64,000 nt of DNA from Scleromitrula shiraiana (GCA_028455995.1 JABELC010000007.1:310001-374000), one strand, 5' to 3'. Positions 24,545 through 37,023 are shown, counted from the first letter of the stretch. Program-made: numbers and translations. Notes: generated from the letters alone by a model not told the origin.

Positions 24545-27500
24545 CTACCTAAGATTATCCTTCTTCAAATCCTCATTCATTTTCTCCAATTGTTCGACTG
24601 TAACTCTAGCTTTCGCTAACTAAAAATCATCCTCAAAATTTCGTCAGCCAAGAGTCCTTCATGATTTATTTCTCGCAATAGGGGGATGAATGTTGCTGTT
24701 AAGGGTAAGGGTAAAGGGCAAAAAAGAAACGGGGAAGAGAAGAAAAAGCAACTAGAATCTAGGAGAAAGGCTCGCCAACCGAAGCTAACGCCGCAGAAGA
24801 ATTATCCCCATGTTCACTTTCCGGTGTCGTCGTAGCCCCCGAAGATGTATCATCACGGTCAGCCCCATTGTTACTATTATCAACGTACCCTCTAGAGAAG
24901 AGACCTCCCAATGTAGTTGGAGTTTTAGGTGGAGATGCCGATGCAAGTTTGGTCTTTTTCATGTAAATATTAATTCCATATGTGCTAAAAAAAGGAAAGA
25001 GAATTTGATAATTTAAGACTTACATTTGCTTCGGCGAGTTCGGCTTCTTTCACTTTTAGGAGCGCTTCTGCTTCTCTTAGACGGGCTTCAGTTTTCTCGC
25101 CTTCTTTGCCGGTTTCTTCAAGTAATTCCGTCATGGATTCATGCATGGTCTTGTAATCATCCCTGCTAGTCTTGAGCTGTGCTTCAGCATCTGATTTTTG
25201 CTTTTCCAGTTCTGCGTTTGTGGTCTCGAGTGTAGATTGTCTAGCTGAGATATCTTCAATAACCTTAACAGATTCTTGTTGGGTGGCGAGAACAGCCTCG
25301 TATTGTTCCTTGAGAGCTTGAAGTTCTTTTCGTAAGGCATCTGCTTCTGAGGTATCTGGTTTGACATTCTTGGCAGCTTCCAATTCAGCCTCAGCAGTTG
25401 TCTTGGCAATCTTCTCAGAAGCTAAATCTTGCTTAAGTGCTTCCAACTCCTCTTGTGCTAGATGTAAAGATTGCTTAGATTTAGCAATTTCATTTTGTAA
25501 CTCGATTTCAACCGTCTTTAACTTCTCAATATCCGACGATGAGGTAGCTTGACTTGTTTCATGCTCTGTCTTCAACGCTGCAAGAGCTTCAGCATGGGCT
25601 GATTCATACTGACTTTGTAATGCGGCAATAGCTTCAGCGTGAGCTGCCTCATGTTGACTCTTTAATGCTTCAATGGCCTCAGCATGACTAGCATGAGCAG
25701 CAGATAAGGCTTGATCATTAGCCTCGCCCAATGCCTTAGAATGAGCGTCATCATGTTCAGCCTTCAAAGCAGCGATAGCTTCAGCGTGGGAAATTTCATG
25801 CTGAGACTTCAAGGCTTCAATGGCTTCAGCTTGAGAAGTCTCGTGTTGAGATTTCAACGCTGCAATAGCTTTAGCGTGGCTACCTTCCAATTTCTCCAAC
25901 TCACTAGCATGAGTTGCATTGATACTAGATAATGCCAGATCATGTGCTTGCGCCAATGCTTCAGCATGAGCTCTTTCGTGTTCAGCTTTAAATGTCTCAA
26001 TAGCTTCAACGTGAGCAGCCTGTAATTGCTCCAAATCAGCAGCATGGGTACTATGACCAGCAGTAATTGCACGATCGTGAGTTTCATCGAGTTTCTTGGC
26101 ATGTTCTGTCTTTAGCTCTTCTAATGCACGAAGATGGGCTTTCTCCTTATTATCAAGATCGACGATAGCGGCGGCGTGGTTTTGCTTTGCTCGTTCCAAC
26201 TCTCTTGAGTGATTGTCCAAGGTTTCGTCATGAGTTTTGGTCAGTTCCTCGTGCTTAACCTTGAGAGCATCGAATTCATCTCTGATACCCGAGTTTCCTT
26301 GCAACGCGTCAATTTCCTTTTGGTAATCTGCAGAGACACTTTCGAGTTCCTTCAAATGCTTCTCGTTCAGTGAAGAAATTTCTTGTGAGTGCTTCTCCAA
26401 CAACTCAGCAATCTCCTTGGTCTTCTCCTCAAGAGATTGAATTGTTGTTGCAAGTTCTTCCTGAATCTTACTGTGCTGCTCATCCTTATCCTTTCCATCC
26501 TTCTCAAGTGACTCTAATATCTTTTGAAGTGATGAGACCTCCTCCTTGGACTTTTTTACTTCCTCTTTGGCAGCTGTCAAAGCAGATTCAGATTCTGATC
26601 CAGTAGATTGTAAACCATTAAATTTAGTAGCCATCTCTGCGAGTTGTTCCTGGGCAGAAGTAAGATCCTTTTGCGCCGATTCCGCCGATGCCTTAGCCTT
26701 CGAAATCTCTCTTTCCGATGACGCCAAAGCTTCAGCATTCTTCTCAACGGTCTCCTTCAAAGCAGCAGCTTCTCCTTGAAGACCAGAAACCTTCTCGGCA
26801 TGAGCAACTTCTAGCGACTTCTGGGCCTCAAGAGCTTCATCGAGTTGTTTCTGAACAAGAGCGATACTCTCTTCATGCTTCGAAGTCAATTCATCGAGTT
26901 GTTGTTGAACCGTAGCTTGAGCCTCTTCGTGCTTCGAAGTCAATTCTGCGATTTGTTTCTCGTAGTTTGCCGTAGCATCTGTATTGCCTCTAGAAAGTTC
27001 TTCCGAATGGCTAAGTTTTAATGCTTCTAAGGCAGCAGTATGCTCTTCCGTTAAAGAATGCTTCAGCCCTTCAAGAGCAGCTGCGTGTTCGCCTACCTTA
27101 GATTCGAGCTCAGTCTGCAAAGTTTTGGTTTTTTCCTCATGCTCCGCTGTCAAAGTATTTCTTAACTCTTCGAGAGCAGTTGCGTTCTCTCCGCCTTTAG
27201 ATTCGAACTCAGCGTGCAAACTCTTAACCTTCTCTTCATGTTCCTCAGTCAGAGTAGTTCTTAATCGCTCAAGAGCATTTGCATTCTCACCACCCTTGGT
27301 CTCGAATTCGGCCTGCAAAGTCTTGATTTTCTCTTCATACTCTTCAGACAAAGTTTTCTTCAACTCCTCGAGGGCAGCTGCATGTTCTACGGCCTTTGAC
27401 TCAAAGTCCGCTTGCAGACTCTTAATCTTCTCCTCATGCTCTTCGGTGAGAGTTTTCTTCAACTCCTCGAGAGCAGCGGTGTGATTTCCTCCGGTAGATT

Positions 27501-29170
27501 CTAATTCAGCTTGCAGGGTCTTGATCTTCTTATCATGTTCCTCAGTCAAAGATTTCTTCATTTCCTCTAAAGCAGCTGCATGATCACCTCCCTTGGATTC
27601 AAACTCAATTTGTAGACTTTTGATCTTCTCATCGTGTTCGGCCTGTAATGACTTGAGGATATCTGAAGTAGCAGAGTTATCAGCAATTGCCTTTTCGAGT
27701 TGGGCCTTGAGATCAGCGATCTCGGCTTCTTTCTCGGCAGCGGCTGCAGTAGCCGAAGCATGGGCCTCCTTGACTGCTATTAACTCGGCATTAATAGCTT
27801 CCAAAGCGGCAGCATGTTCCGATTTGAGCTTCTCGAGAGCTTCGGCTTGTTCCGAGGCACCCTGCGAAAGTGCTACCTCCTTTGCCTCTTCGACAGCCTT
27901 TAATGATGCCTCCTGGGCTTTCAAGGAGGCCTCTTGAGCCTCAGTTCTAGCTGCTTCCGCTTCAGCCAATTGAGTCTGTAAACTCTCCAAAATCGCTTTG
28001 TGATCAGCATTGAGCTTTTCGACGAGTTCGTTTTGCGTGGCTCGAATGGTCTCCTCAGCATCAGAAATACGCTTCGCCTCATCCTCGGCCGCTTTGCCAA
28101 GCTCAAGAAGTTTCTCTTGCGATGTAGCGATTTCCTTATTCAATTCTTCAATCTTAGTCTCGCTCTCCGCTAACTTTGTCTTGAGTTCCTCAACTTCCTT
28201 TGTAGATGCTGCTGTGGCGGTAGCTGTTGAACCACTAATGGATCGAGTTGGTGGGATCGATGATTTAGATTGTGGCGCATGACTGGTTGAAGCTGCTAAT
28301 GCGGAAAGTCGTTTCTTCGCGTCTGATACAGCTCCGCCTATACCGCCCAGAGATGGCTTTGACATATGAGTAGGTCTAGTGGTAGTCGTGCTAATAATGA
28401 AAATTAGTCAACAAATTTATGGAGAAATGCGGGGTTAATGCTTACCCAGGAGCACCTGTTGCCCTCGTAGTAGCTGGGGCAGCTGATTTTACTGTAGCCT
28501 TAGGACTGGTTGGGCCAGTAGATGGAGGAGTTGGGGCCACAACAGATTTTCTTGATGCTGCAGTAGAACTCGTCATGGAAGTTGGCCTGGCCCGGCTTTC
28601 GGCTGCTGTTGATGGTTTCGTAGCGTTTGCATGACTGCCTGCTGGTGCGAGAGATACTCTTCGTGATGCAGAGGTCGATGAAACGGGTTTTCTGTCTTCA
28701 GCGACTGAAGGAGCTCGGTGACTTGCGCTAGATGATGTAGGGCCAGTTGCACTGCTTGCAGGCTTTCGCGCAACAGATCCAGACAATGGGCGTGTTGGCG
28801 GTTTGCTCAAACCTCCAGTGGCTCTTGTCGTAGATGAAGTAGTGGTTTTGGCCGCAGAAGATGCTGTTGTTCCAGGACGTCTAGGGGCAACAACACTGGA
28901 TCGTTTAGGTGCGACATTTTCTTTTTTGGCGCCATTTGCAACCTCTGCTGCAGGAGTTCCTTTCTCAGACCCTTTGTTTGATTCCTTCTCGGTTTCGGTA
29001 TCTACTTCCGATACTGGCCCAGCAATGTCTTCGTTGGACACAGCATCTGCGGTACCCTCAGCTGCATCTTCGATGGTATCCTCGGGCTCTGGCGATTTTG
29101 CAGCATCTTCCACTACTGAATCTTGAGGACTAGTTGGGATTTCCACGTGTGGAGCTGCAACGTCGGCCAT
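24545..29170 (-). CDS. Giant coiled-coil protein with disordered basic N-terminus
   Basis: Exon 1 is 28446-29170 and exon 2 is 25024-28390, across a 55-bp intron with agreeing phases. Residues 1-about 330 are disordered, Ser/Thr/Ala/Pro-rich and basic. From about residue 330 to 1360 the protein is an almost unbroken Ala/Glu/Lys/Gln/Leu coiled coil. Two internal repeats stand out: a 33-residue unit (EEHEEKIKSLQ...AALEELKKTLT) six to seven times between about 26990 and 27640, and a 15-residue unit (HAEAIAALKSQHE..) several times near 25560-25870. The 3' end is uncertain. An open segment on the minus strand (about 24784-24951, GGLFSRGYVD) and a last coiled-coil exon (24545-24619, VTVEQLEKMNEDLKKDNL then stop) probably follow by splicing, but I could not fix the donor. 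Resembles fungal proteins annotated as M-protein-repeat or chromosome-segregation-ATPase-like. No ATPase motif is present; a cytoskeletal or scaffold role is a guess. Confidence 0.82.
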
Positions 29171-29225
29171 GTTGACAAATATTGAAGTATGTAAGGATTG
29201 TAGAAGGAAAGATTAATTATTCTGA

Positions 29226-29454
29226 CTGTAAATAATAAAACATTCTATTAGCAATTTCCCGGATGATTCACTGAAGCCTGTGCTCCCAACCCAAAATCCC
29301 TAGATATCCATGTGCATGTATGATCCACCAACCGGCAGAAGATGTAACAGAGAATTGGTCAATCGAAGGATCAAGCTCTCACACTGTCGCGCAAACACCT
29401 TGCTCTACTAGATGAAAAGAGACACCATAAATCTCAATGTGATCCAAGACTTAC
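29226..29454 (-). other. Probable 5'-leader intron of the coiled-coil gene
   Basis: On the minus strand a perfect GTAAGT donor (29449-29454) and a TTTACAG acceptor (29226-29227) lie 55 bp upstream of the start ATG. Upstream of the donor is an ATG (29513-29515) opening a short frame (MQLEGVDTKWYG..). After splicing it would overlap the main start in another frame, forming a possible overlapping upstream ORF. Confidence 0.45.
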
Positions 29455-31190
29455 GACGTGTCCGGGTCTTGTAATTCGAACCATACCACTTCGTATCAAC
29501 GCCTTCTAATTGCATAAAATCCAGTGGTTGAATACTCGATTTGGATGGGTGACAATGGATTTGGATTGGGTTAAAAAGAATTTGAAGTTATTGATTGAAC
29601 TTACAAAAATTATTTCTCCAGATTGGATAAAAGAAAGTAGTGATATTTCCAAACAGAATACCTAATAAGTAGAATAAGAAGAAGAAGAAAAAAAGATCAA
29701 CTTATGACTGACTGAAACGAATATATCTTGTACAATAGAAGTATCAGATTTTTCTAGAAAGGGTTTTAAAAAGAGAAACGAATATTGTAATTAATGTGAT
29801 CAATTTAAAGGAATTACGAGTTTAGAGGGTAGAGAATAGAGGGTAGAGAATAGAGGGTAGAGAATAGAGTGTTTTGGAAATATAAGGAGAGAAATTGAGA
29901 TGATATTACGAAAGTATTAAGTTATTAAGCTCTTCCTTTCCTTTCTTTTCCTTTCATTAGAGAGGCTCTTGAGAGATGGATTCTGGAAATTTTAGGAGGG
30001 GACTTTCTGCCCCTGCGGCCGATGCAGGGACCCACCATGGTTAAAGAAAAAAAAAAAAATACTTTCAAGGAGATAAAATTAATAATCCGGTCAATTACCA
30101 TTTTAAGCTTCATAATACCTAACCTCATACCGTAATACCGTAATGAATTCATATAAAATCTATTTATTATTATTATTATGATTATTATTATTATTATTAC
30201 ATATATAACTTTACCGTATATTTTACCGTATAATTTATCTAAGTAATCCCAAGACAAATACAAAGAGTGTCTTTCTAGTACCAACTACACTACATAGTAT
30301 ATCAATATGCAAGATAATCTCAAAAGTAGAGGCCAACATGCACAGAAGAAGTACATACATATATGCGGTATGTAATCTTGGTACGAGTACACTGACATTT
30401 ATCTGCATATTCATATTCATATTCATATTCACCATGAACCAGTAACTTGGGAACACTATCTACCATATCTATCATTCCAATAATGAAACCTACCAAATCA
30501 TCAATCTTTCATTATTATCGTATTTATGTTACAAAACATATACGAATCCAGATCCAGATCCAGAATCTACTGCACCGTCTATTTCTCTTTGAAAATTACA
30601 TGTCATATTTGATTAAATACTGGTACCAATAGATGTGTTGTCTTTATTGAATGCAGAAAACTGGCGGTAGATAGGATAGTTCTATCTCAACAAGAAGTTA
30701 ATTCTCCTTTCGATTTGATATAGTATATTCTTCATTGTATGTATGTTTGCTTGTTTGTTTATTTCTTCCAAATCCCGAATCCTAAGTTCCAATTCCCAAA
30801 TCTTCGATAAGCAAGATGCTCTTTTAAATAAATACCGAAGCCATACTGGATTGAATCGAACCTAATAAATATATATGCCAATATGCTCTCATTGTTATGC
30901 TGTCCTTCCCTTCTTTACTGTCCCCTTCTTTCTGAATATGTAAATGCAAAAGCTTGCGATAAATTTGTATATTTAAATATATAGCGATATCTCCACCCTA
31001 TTGTTCTATGTATTATGTTCTCAAAATTGAAAGTTTCGTAAAGGCCGTGTATTTGTCGTCGTTCTGATAATATATATGGTGTAATGTAAAAATTGATGAT
31101 TTCGGGATGTTGTGAGTAGTGATGTGGTCTCCTAAAATGAGGTCGCTCCTTTTGATAGAGGTAATTTTGATGATAAAGACTTGTTGATTT
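29455..31190. other. Intergenic between two minus-strand genes
   Basis: The leader and promoter of the coiled-coil gene lie at the left, and the 3' flank of the Kar5-like gene at the right. There are GGTAGAGAATAGA repeats (about 29825-29870), a TTATTA tract (about 30160-30200) and ATTCAT repeats (about 30410-30430). No gene is supported. Confidence 0.6.
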
Positions 31191-32968
31191 TTACTTCATC
31201 TCAAGAGAGTGTTGATCGTAGTTGTTCGATGCCAATGACTGCGGTCGTTCCGGTCGTAGAAAGTTCTCTCTAGCTAGTTGTGATGGTGCTCTAGGTTTTC
31301 GAACGTATGGGATCCAATGTTCGAAATGACGAACTTGGATTGTGGTTTCTGCTACTGCCCAGCCTAATTGAGTGAGCAAGAAATCAAGATGTGGGAGATA
31401 GTGAATACATACCGCCTACGAAAAGAACAAAATTACGGATCAGAGAGGGTGAGAGGCCATGACTGCCTATGAAAACTGTACCAAAAGGAAACAATATTCG
31501 AAGGACATTGTCAACGAGTGGTCCACCGACAGCGAATGTCTCGGTCCACGAGGTTGCAGCAGCAGCAGCCTTCTTGAGACTCTCTTGGATTCCGGATGCC
31601 GTGAAGCTGGCTTGTTCTAAATTTTCTGCGTGATCATGAATGAGTGTTGTCATATTGCTCACAATTACATTTAGAGCTTCAAATCTCTGTAAAAATCAGC
31701 ATCGTTTCTCTTTTAGGCTCAAGCGAACTTGCCTTGTCCAACGCATCTTGTCTGTCACCAACGGATACCATTACAGGTATTAGTAAGTCCTACGGTCTGG
31801 TCAGTCAAGTCACCCAGGCAAGTAGATTATGGACAAAGCTTACGATCGCGTGTGTCAACCTCTCAAAGGATGCTTCGGCATTGCCTGCGAGAGCATTGAT
31901 ATCTTCCAAACGAGACTTAGCTGTTCCTGATGTTGCCACAAGAGCCTGCTCTTGCGTAGCAGCCATCTCCGCATTGCTTTGAATCACCGTCTCCACAACA
32001 TTTTTCATGATACGTTGAATATCGACAGTGCTGCCAAGGATTGACCTCAAAGTACTCGCAACGTCCTATTGAATGTCAGTGAATGCGTATAAACTCCGCA
32101 TGTATGGCAATTCACCAGTGCTTCTGTTGAGATGATTTCGAAGGCGTTTTCAACTTTATTTTTCAACGATTCTGCATGGTTGAAGACTCCTTCGAAGTAT
32201 GAATCTGTATCATGAGCATGATTCTTCATGCTTTCTTTGATGTGTTGGAGATCCTTCTCTAAGTCTTCGGCGAATTGATTCATAATTTGGACCAGCTTTT
32301 TCTGTAGGAAGATAGATTGATCTGCAAATAATTAGATCAATTCATACACGATCGATAATGAGCATACCTTTTTCAATGTCCGAACGAGCAGCCTGGCAGA
32401 TAAGAAGACAGTTATCCCGATAACTAGTCCAACTCAACCAGTGAGATGGATCTCTTCCCAATCCTTTCAAACAAGCCCCCACTTGATCCGGTGTAACTTC
32501 GAGTTTTCCCTCACCGTCTTGAGAAGCTTGAAGTAATGCCGGAAGTCGGAAAGATTCGCAAGCATCCGGAACAATCATACTGCTTCGTTCCATATCACAA
32601 ATTGCCAGACTTGCTGCAAGACTTTCCACATAATGTCTCTGTATTCGACCACTATAAAGATCATATTCCTTCTGATTAATGTTTTCCAAACCTTCACAGT
32701 TGCTCATAAGTAATTGAGCAGCCATTCGATGGCATATTGGCTCTTCTTCGAGTCTTTTCAATTCTAGCATGGCACTGGCGTACATCTCATTGGCTCGATT
32801 CCGTGAGTTCACTAACTCCATTCGACTGTTCTTATGAGCTTCATGGTTGCTTTTCTTAGAATTGATTTGATTCTCGGTGTGGGAGATTTGGCTTTTGGAT
32901 TTCCAGCCAAACCCTGAAACCGTTCCTAAGAATAGATACGTCCAAAGAAGGACTCTGGAGAATAGCAT
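31191..32968 (-). CDS. kar5: Nuclear fusion (karyogamy) protein, Kar5/Tht1 family
   Basis: Six exons: 32368-32968, 32116-32321, 31844-32065, 31733-31789, 31413-31686 and 31191-31363 (1533 nt, 510 residues). All phases agree. Exon 4 is only 57 nt and is followed by a GC-AG intron (GCAAGT donor at 31727-31732). The protein has an N-terminal signal peptide (LLWTYLFLGTVSGFG), then the family's Cys-bearing lumenal domain (ICHRMAAQLLMSNCEGL; further Cys in ICDMERS, VPDACESF, GACLKGLG, DNCLLICQAA). A helical coiled-coil middle follows, then two hydrophobic segments near the C-terminus (about residues 410-460) and a basic tail. Kar5/Tht1/Brambleberry proteins sit in the ER/nuclear envelope and are needed for nuclear fusion after mating. 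The gene looks intact. Confidence 0.85.
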
Positions 32969-33912
32969 TGTGGGAATATTGGACGCTTTGAATTAGCAGG
33001 AGATGGTTTTCTTTTGAATGGAAAGTAAATTAACGTTAAGATAAATAATTGCACTCCAGCAAGGCTCTCAATTCTGGTGGATCGAGGCTTTTCTGATAGA
33101 GGTCGCAGAACTTTCTGGAGAATTTTAAATAATGAAAATAAATGATAAATGGTTGAAATAACTGCTGTGGCTTGAGAAGATTTTGAGGTAAATAAGAACT
33201 AGAATAGAAGAAGGGTTGTTGTTAGTGTCATTGAGGGATTGAAGATGGTTGATTGAGGAAAGAGGAAAGAAGAAAGGTGAGTTAACAATTTGATTATGAG
33301 AAAACTTGGGATAATAGTAAACGAAACTCTCGTTTGCCTCAAGAATTTGAAGTTATAGTACAAGTCATCATAACATCTCGAGAAGGTGAATTTATGGGAT
33401 AAAATCTTGTTCTCCTGTTGAATATGTTCAGTTGGGAGTGAATACCGAGTATGGGTTTGGCATTTTGGTTTTTGCTCTTTCCTACTGGAAATATGGTATT
33501 GGTGTGTTGTGGTGGTATCGCGATTAAAATCGTAGAGCTTCTCTCGCACGTGTTTTTGGTAGTTTACTTGATAAATCTTCACCTTTGAGTCATTACAGAT
33601 TAATGTATGGTGTGCAAGCTCCAATCATGCAGTGTTTTAAATCCTTTTCTTTATATTTACTCCCCAGCTTCTCTTCTCCTCCTATCGACCCGTGAGAGAG
33701 GATGGCATAGCTATGTTCTTTCTAATATCACATGACTTTTGAAGTAACTCTCATAATGTTTGATAGTAGATATACCATTATTAGGAAGCTGATAGAATCA
33801 TTGGAGTAGAAAAGAGGCCATACTGGCATCAAAGAGTTTGGCAGTATCAATCCTGCTGGGATCTGGTGTGTTGGCTGGTGAGATTGCCACTCATGGAATA
33901 ACTAGATATCAT
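32969..33912. other. Intergenic, promoter of the Kar5-like gene
   Basis: An AT-rich stretch between the Kar5-like start and the 3' end of the P450 pseudogene. A 141-codon open frame on the minus strand (33199-33624) lacks recognisable features. Confidence 0.55.
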
Positions 33913-35262
33913 TCAGTCTTCAAGGATTGCACTGTATACCCCAGTTCCATCCTTCCTCTTCACATCTTCCCCCGGCCTTCTCAACAATATCTCCTGATCA
34001 AGACCCGACATAATCCCTCCATTACTATACGAATTTGGAGGCCTATTTGCTTGTCCATTGGGAAATTCCATATCATATTCTACCAATAAGGTTCCTATAA
34101 TAAGTTTATCCATCGCACTGGCATACCAACGTCCCGGACATGTAAGTCTTTCATTCCCCCAGACTAGATTTCCTGGTTCAATGCCGGTGAACTCATCTAA
34201 TGGATTGATATTCTTTAAACCTGCTGATGCTGATAATTTGAAGAAACGGTTCCCGTCGAATATGTTGGGGTTAGAATAATATGTGGGATCTCGAGACAGA
34301 GATTCTGCTGCCATGTTGATACATCGTTTGCTTTACAATCCAAGTTTTGCCTCTCTAATATAGCAGGTCCTAAAAACGTTTCAGCTTTGGAAATAATAGC
34401 TTCCATGCGACTCTTCGGAGCAAGAAATGGTGGGAGAAGAGGATGTAAGAGGCGTGGGTATGATCGAAGTGTATTGGCGGTGTATCCAACCTCTGATAAA
34501 TAGGCAGAGATGGTATCAAGCCAGCCTTTATCACGGGCGAGTGGTAGGCCGACAAAAATGCGTGAGGATACAGCTAAAACTTGATCGTATATATATACAT
34601 ATGTGGGGAGTTCGGCATATCCTGGGTTGTAAAATATAAGTAAGATAAAATGTTACAGGAATGAAGAAGCCTACCTTGTGGGTTATAAATTATCAAGAAT
34701 CTACGCATGGAGAGTGAGAGCTCAGCAGCTATATCCGGTAAAAACTCAGCTACGATAGAATACAACCATCAGTCCAAGCTCCAAATTTGCATTTAGAATT
34801 TCGATTCGCACTCACGCAAATTCTGGGTCAGCTGTACCCTACAAACATCGGAGTGTTAGCGACTCTCAAGAATCGTATCTACACCACTATAGTAACCTAA
34901 GTGTTTCTCCACAAGAGCAGCAGAGTGACTGAGTTTTGATTCTGGTAACATGCGTAGCTCTGAGAGGTATCTAGGAGGGATAATGATTCGTTCCATATCT
35001 TCTGTTTGCACAGCGAAAAGATCGTTTGGGTACTAAATAATCAGTCAGTAAGTCGACATACTAGTATGTGACAGGGTCAACTACCTTATGATAACCATCG
35101 CCAACAAGAACATGACCTCTTTCCAGAAATTCTTTCCTCACAGCTTGGTTATTAATTCCAAAGACACCTGGAGTCGTTCCGACTCTGGGGATGGCAACTT
35201 TGCAGCGGCGAGGTCTATCCCAAGCAACTTCAACGCACAAAGTAAAGAGACCCGATATGTAA
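33913..35262 (-). pseudogene. Cytochrome P450 pseudogene (internal deletion, nonsense codon)
   Basis: Conserved P450 segments appear in the right order on the minus strand: VGTTPGVFG and LVGDGYHK near 35080-35200; PNDLFAVQ..ERIIIPPRYLSELR near 34920-35030; VQLTQNL; EFLPDIAAEL; and SSRIFVGLPLARDKGWL near 34520-34590, continuing to FLGPAILERQ. Then comes an abrupt, frame-shifting jump at about 34310-34325 to AAESLSRDPTYYSNP and the haem-binding segment GNERLTCPGRW (about 34130-34170). The I-helix and K-helix ExxR region, roughly 150-190 residues, is missing. A TAA (34856-34858) interrupts an otherwise conserved stretch. Introns still carry GT/AG ends, so decay is recent. A possible membrane-anchor remnant lies further upstream (about 35290-35430). 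The style resembles secondary-metabolism P450s of the ent-kaurene-oxidase type; that is inference. Confidence 0.85.
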
Positions 35263-36169
35263 ATACTGAACGACGTGATTGCTCATCTGGGATCAAGAAT
35301 TATTCCGAGGATTGAAAATACTTGTGAAAGTCGGGCTTTGGAGGTAAAGTCCGATACGGTCACTCAGCCCAAGATGTAGAAGAGTGGCAGATGGTAGTAG
35401 GTACTCAACCCATGTAAATATTTCAAGTAGAGTAGCAACAAGAATTTTCTTGTATGCACAGCGAAATGATCATGATTGGCGACACAGATACCGGATTTGG
35501 GACCACCAAAAATCCTACTTCGAAATCTAACAAATAATCATGAAACTTAGTTTGCAACAACCGATTTTGAAATATAAGTGGTGAATCTTTGGAGAACAGA
35601 GACCAAGCTTCCAGTCAGAAGTCAAAATCTAGCCTAAAGCATCTGTTCTTCGCACCACTTTGGATGGCTGAGGCACTTGTACTCATGCATTGAAACCGCG
35701 TTGCCCTAGATTACGACCAATATTCGTCCAGGAAATATCGAGTAGTATACCTTACACAGAATCGCACGCACTGTCTAAGCACATTTAATGTAGATGTCGG
35801 TATGTAAGATTGCCACAAGAGGACTTCCTCTCATCATAAGTTCTTAAAATGCAAAGTAGAGAAGTGGTAAAAGAGGATATGCCAGTTCATGTCCTAGTTT
35901 TATGTGTGCCTGTAGCAACAAAACGCTGCTTATATATGACAACAGAATAGTTGGGGAGTAAACCAGCCCAACATTCCCTACTTCTGTGATTTTTCATTTC
36001 TTTGAGTCCCTCCACGTAAAAGTTGATAGCCCACACGAAACGTAGTCAAATTCCCACTAGATCACGTGTATTACAGCATTTCCGCGCTAAACCATTTTCA
36101 ATCACATCACCTTAAAATCTACCCAAGACCAATCTTCAATCCCAAGAAAACAGCAGCAATAAACCCACC
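35263..36169. other. Intergenic, between P450 pseudogene and uL6m gene
   Basis: Single-copy-looking DNA that may hold decayed 5' parts of the P450. The last 200 bp is the promoter and leader of the ribosomal-protein gene. No other gene is supported. Confidence 0.55.
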
Positions 36170-37023
36170 ATGCTGTCCACCGCCCGATCCAAAGGTCTCG
36201 AAAGGGCCATCGCCTCTACCACATCGATATCAATCCCCTCATTTCTCCTCCCCGCCTTCCCAATCGCCTCCCGACCATTCTCTTCATCCGCGAGTCGACA
36301 ATCTCATATCGGAAGTGCAGTATTAACGATTCCCCCAGAGGTTAATTTCACAGTTGTTCCACCGCCACCTAGGGCGGCTAAATCTGCGGTTGCGGGGAGA
36401 CCTACTGTTAATATTGAGGGGCCGTTGGGTATGTAGATGGATTATTTTTGGGGCGAGAATATTGGCTGATTTTATGGCTAGGTAAATTATCTTTAACGAT
36501 ACCGTCATTTGTGAAGATCAATCATGATACCTCTACCAGGAAGGCGACCGTGAGTGTAGAGAATAGGGAAATTAAGAAACAGAGAGATATGTGGGGTGAG
36601 CATAATTCAAATACTTTGAGTTTATACGACATGGCTAACAGAAATGTAGGTACCACACGAGCATATTTACAAAACCACATACAAGGAGTATCAGAAGGAC
36701 ACTCGGCGATTTTACGATTAGTAGGAGTAGGATACAGAGCCACAGTCGAGAACACCGCAACGACCGTATCGCCCGAATTCGAGGGCCAGCAATTCGTTAT
36801 ACTGAAGGTTGGATATTCCCATCCTATCGAATTACCCGTCCCGAAGTTTGTGAAGGCGACGGTTCCGCAACCTACTCGTATTTTGTTGGAGGGACCAGAG
36901 AAAGAGGTTGTGTTTTCTTTTGCGGCGCTTATTAGAGCTTGGAGGGTTCCGGAACCGTATAAGGGGAAGGGGATTTTCGTCAATGGGGAGACGATTAAGT
37001 TGAAGTCGAAGAATATTAAGTAG
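36170..37023 (+). CDS. MRPL6: Mitochondrial large-subunit ribosomal protein uL6m
   Basis: Three exons: 36170-36428, 36482-36595 and 36650-37023 (248 residues); introns of 53 and 54 bp with GTATGT and GTGAGC donors. The first 60 or so residues form a Ser/Arg-rich mitochondrial targeting leader. The uL6 body follows: VNIEGPLGKLSLTIPSFV, then TTRAYLQNHIQGVSEGH, LVGVGYRA, VGYSHPIE and the C-terminal EPYKGKGIFVNGE, a signature of L6. It binds 23S-type rRNA near the sarcin-ricin region of the mitoribosome (family knowledge). It converges on the Hal2-like gene with only 95 bp between the stop codons. Confidence 0.93.

Noticed and set aside
26984..27484. Long plus-strand frame antisense to the coiled-coil gene
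   Set aside because: It is the complement of the Glu/Lys/Ala repeat region; Ser/Val/Phe-rich translation is the expected shadow.
33199..33624. 141-codon minus-strand open frame upstream of the Kar5-like gene
   Set aside because: No domain, no splice structure, composition like surrounding AT-rich DNA.
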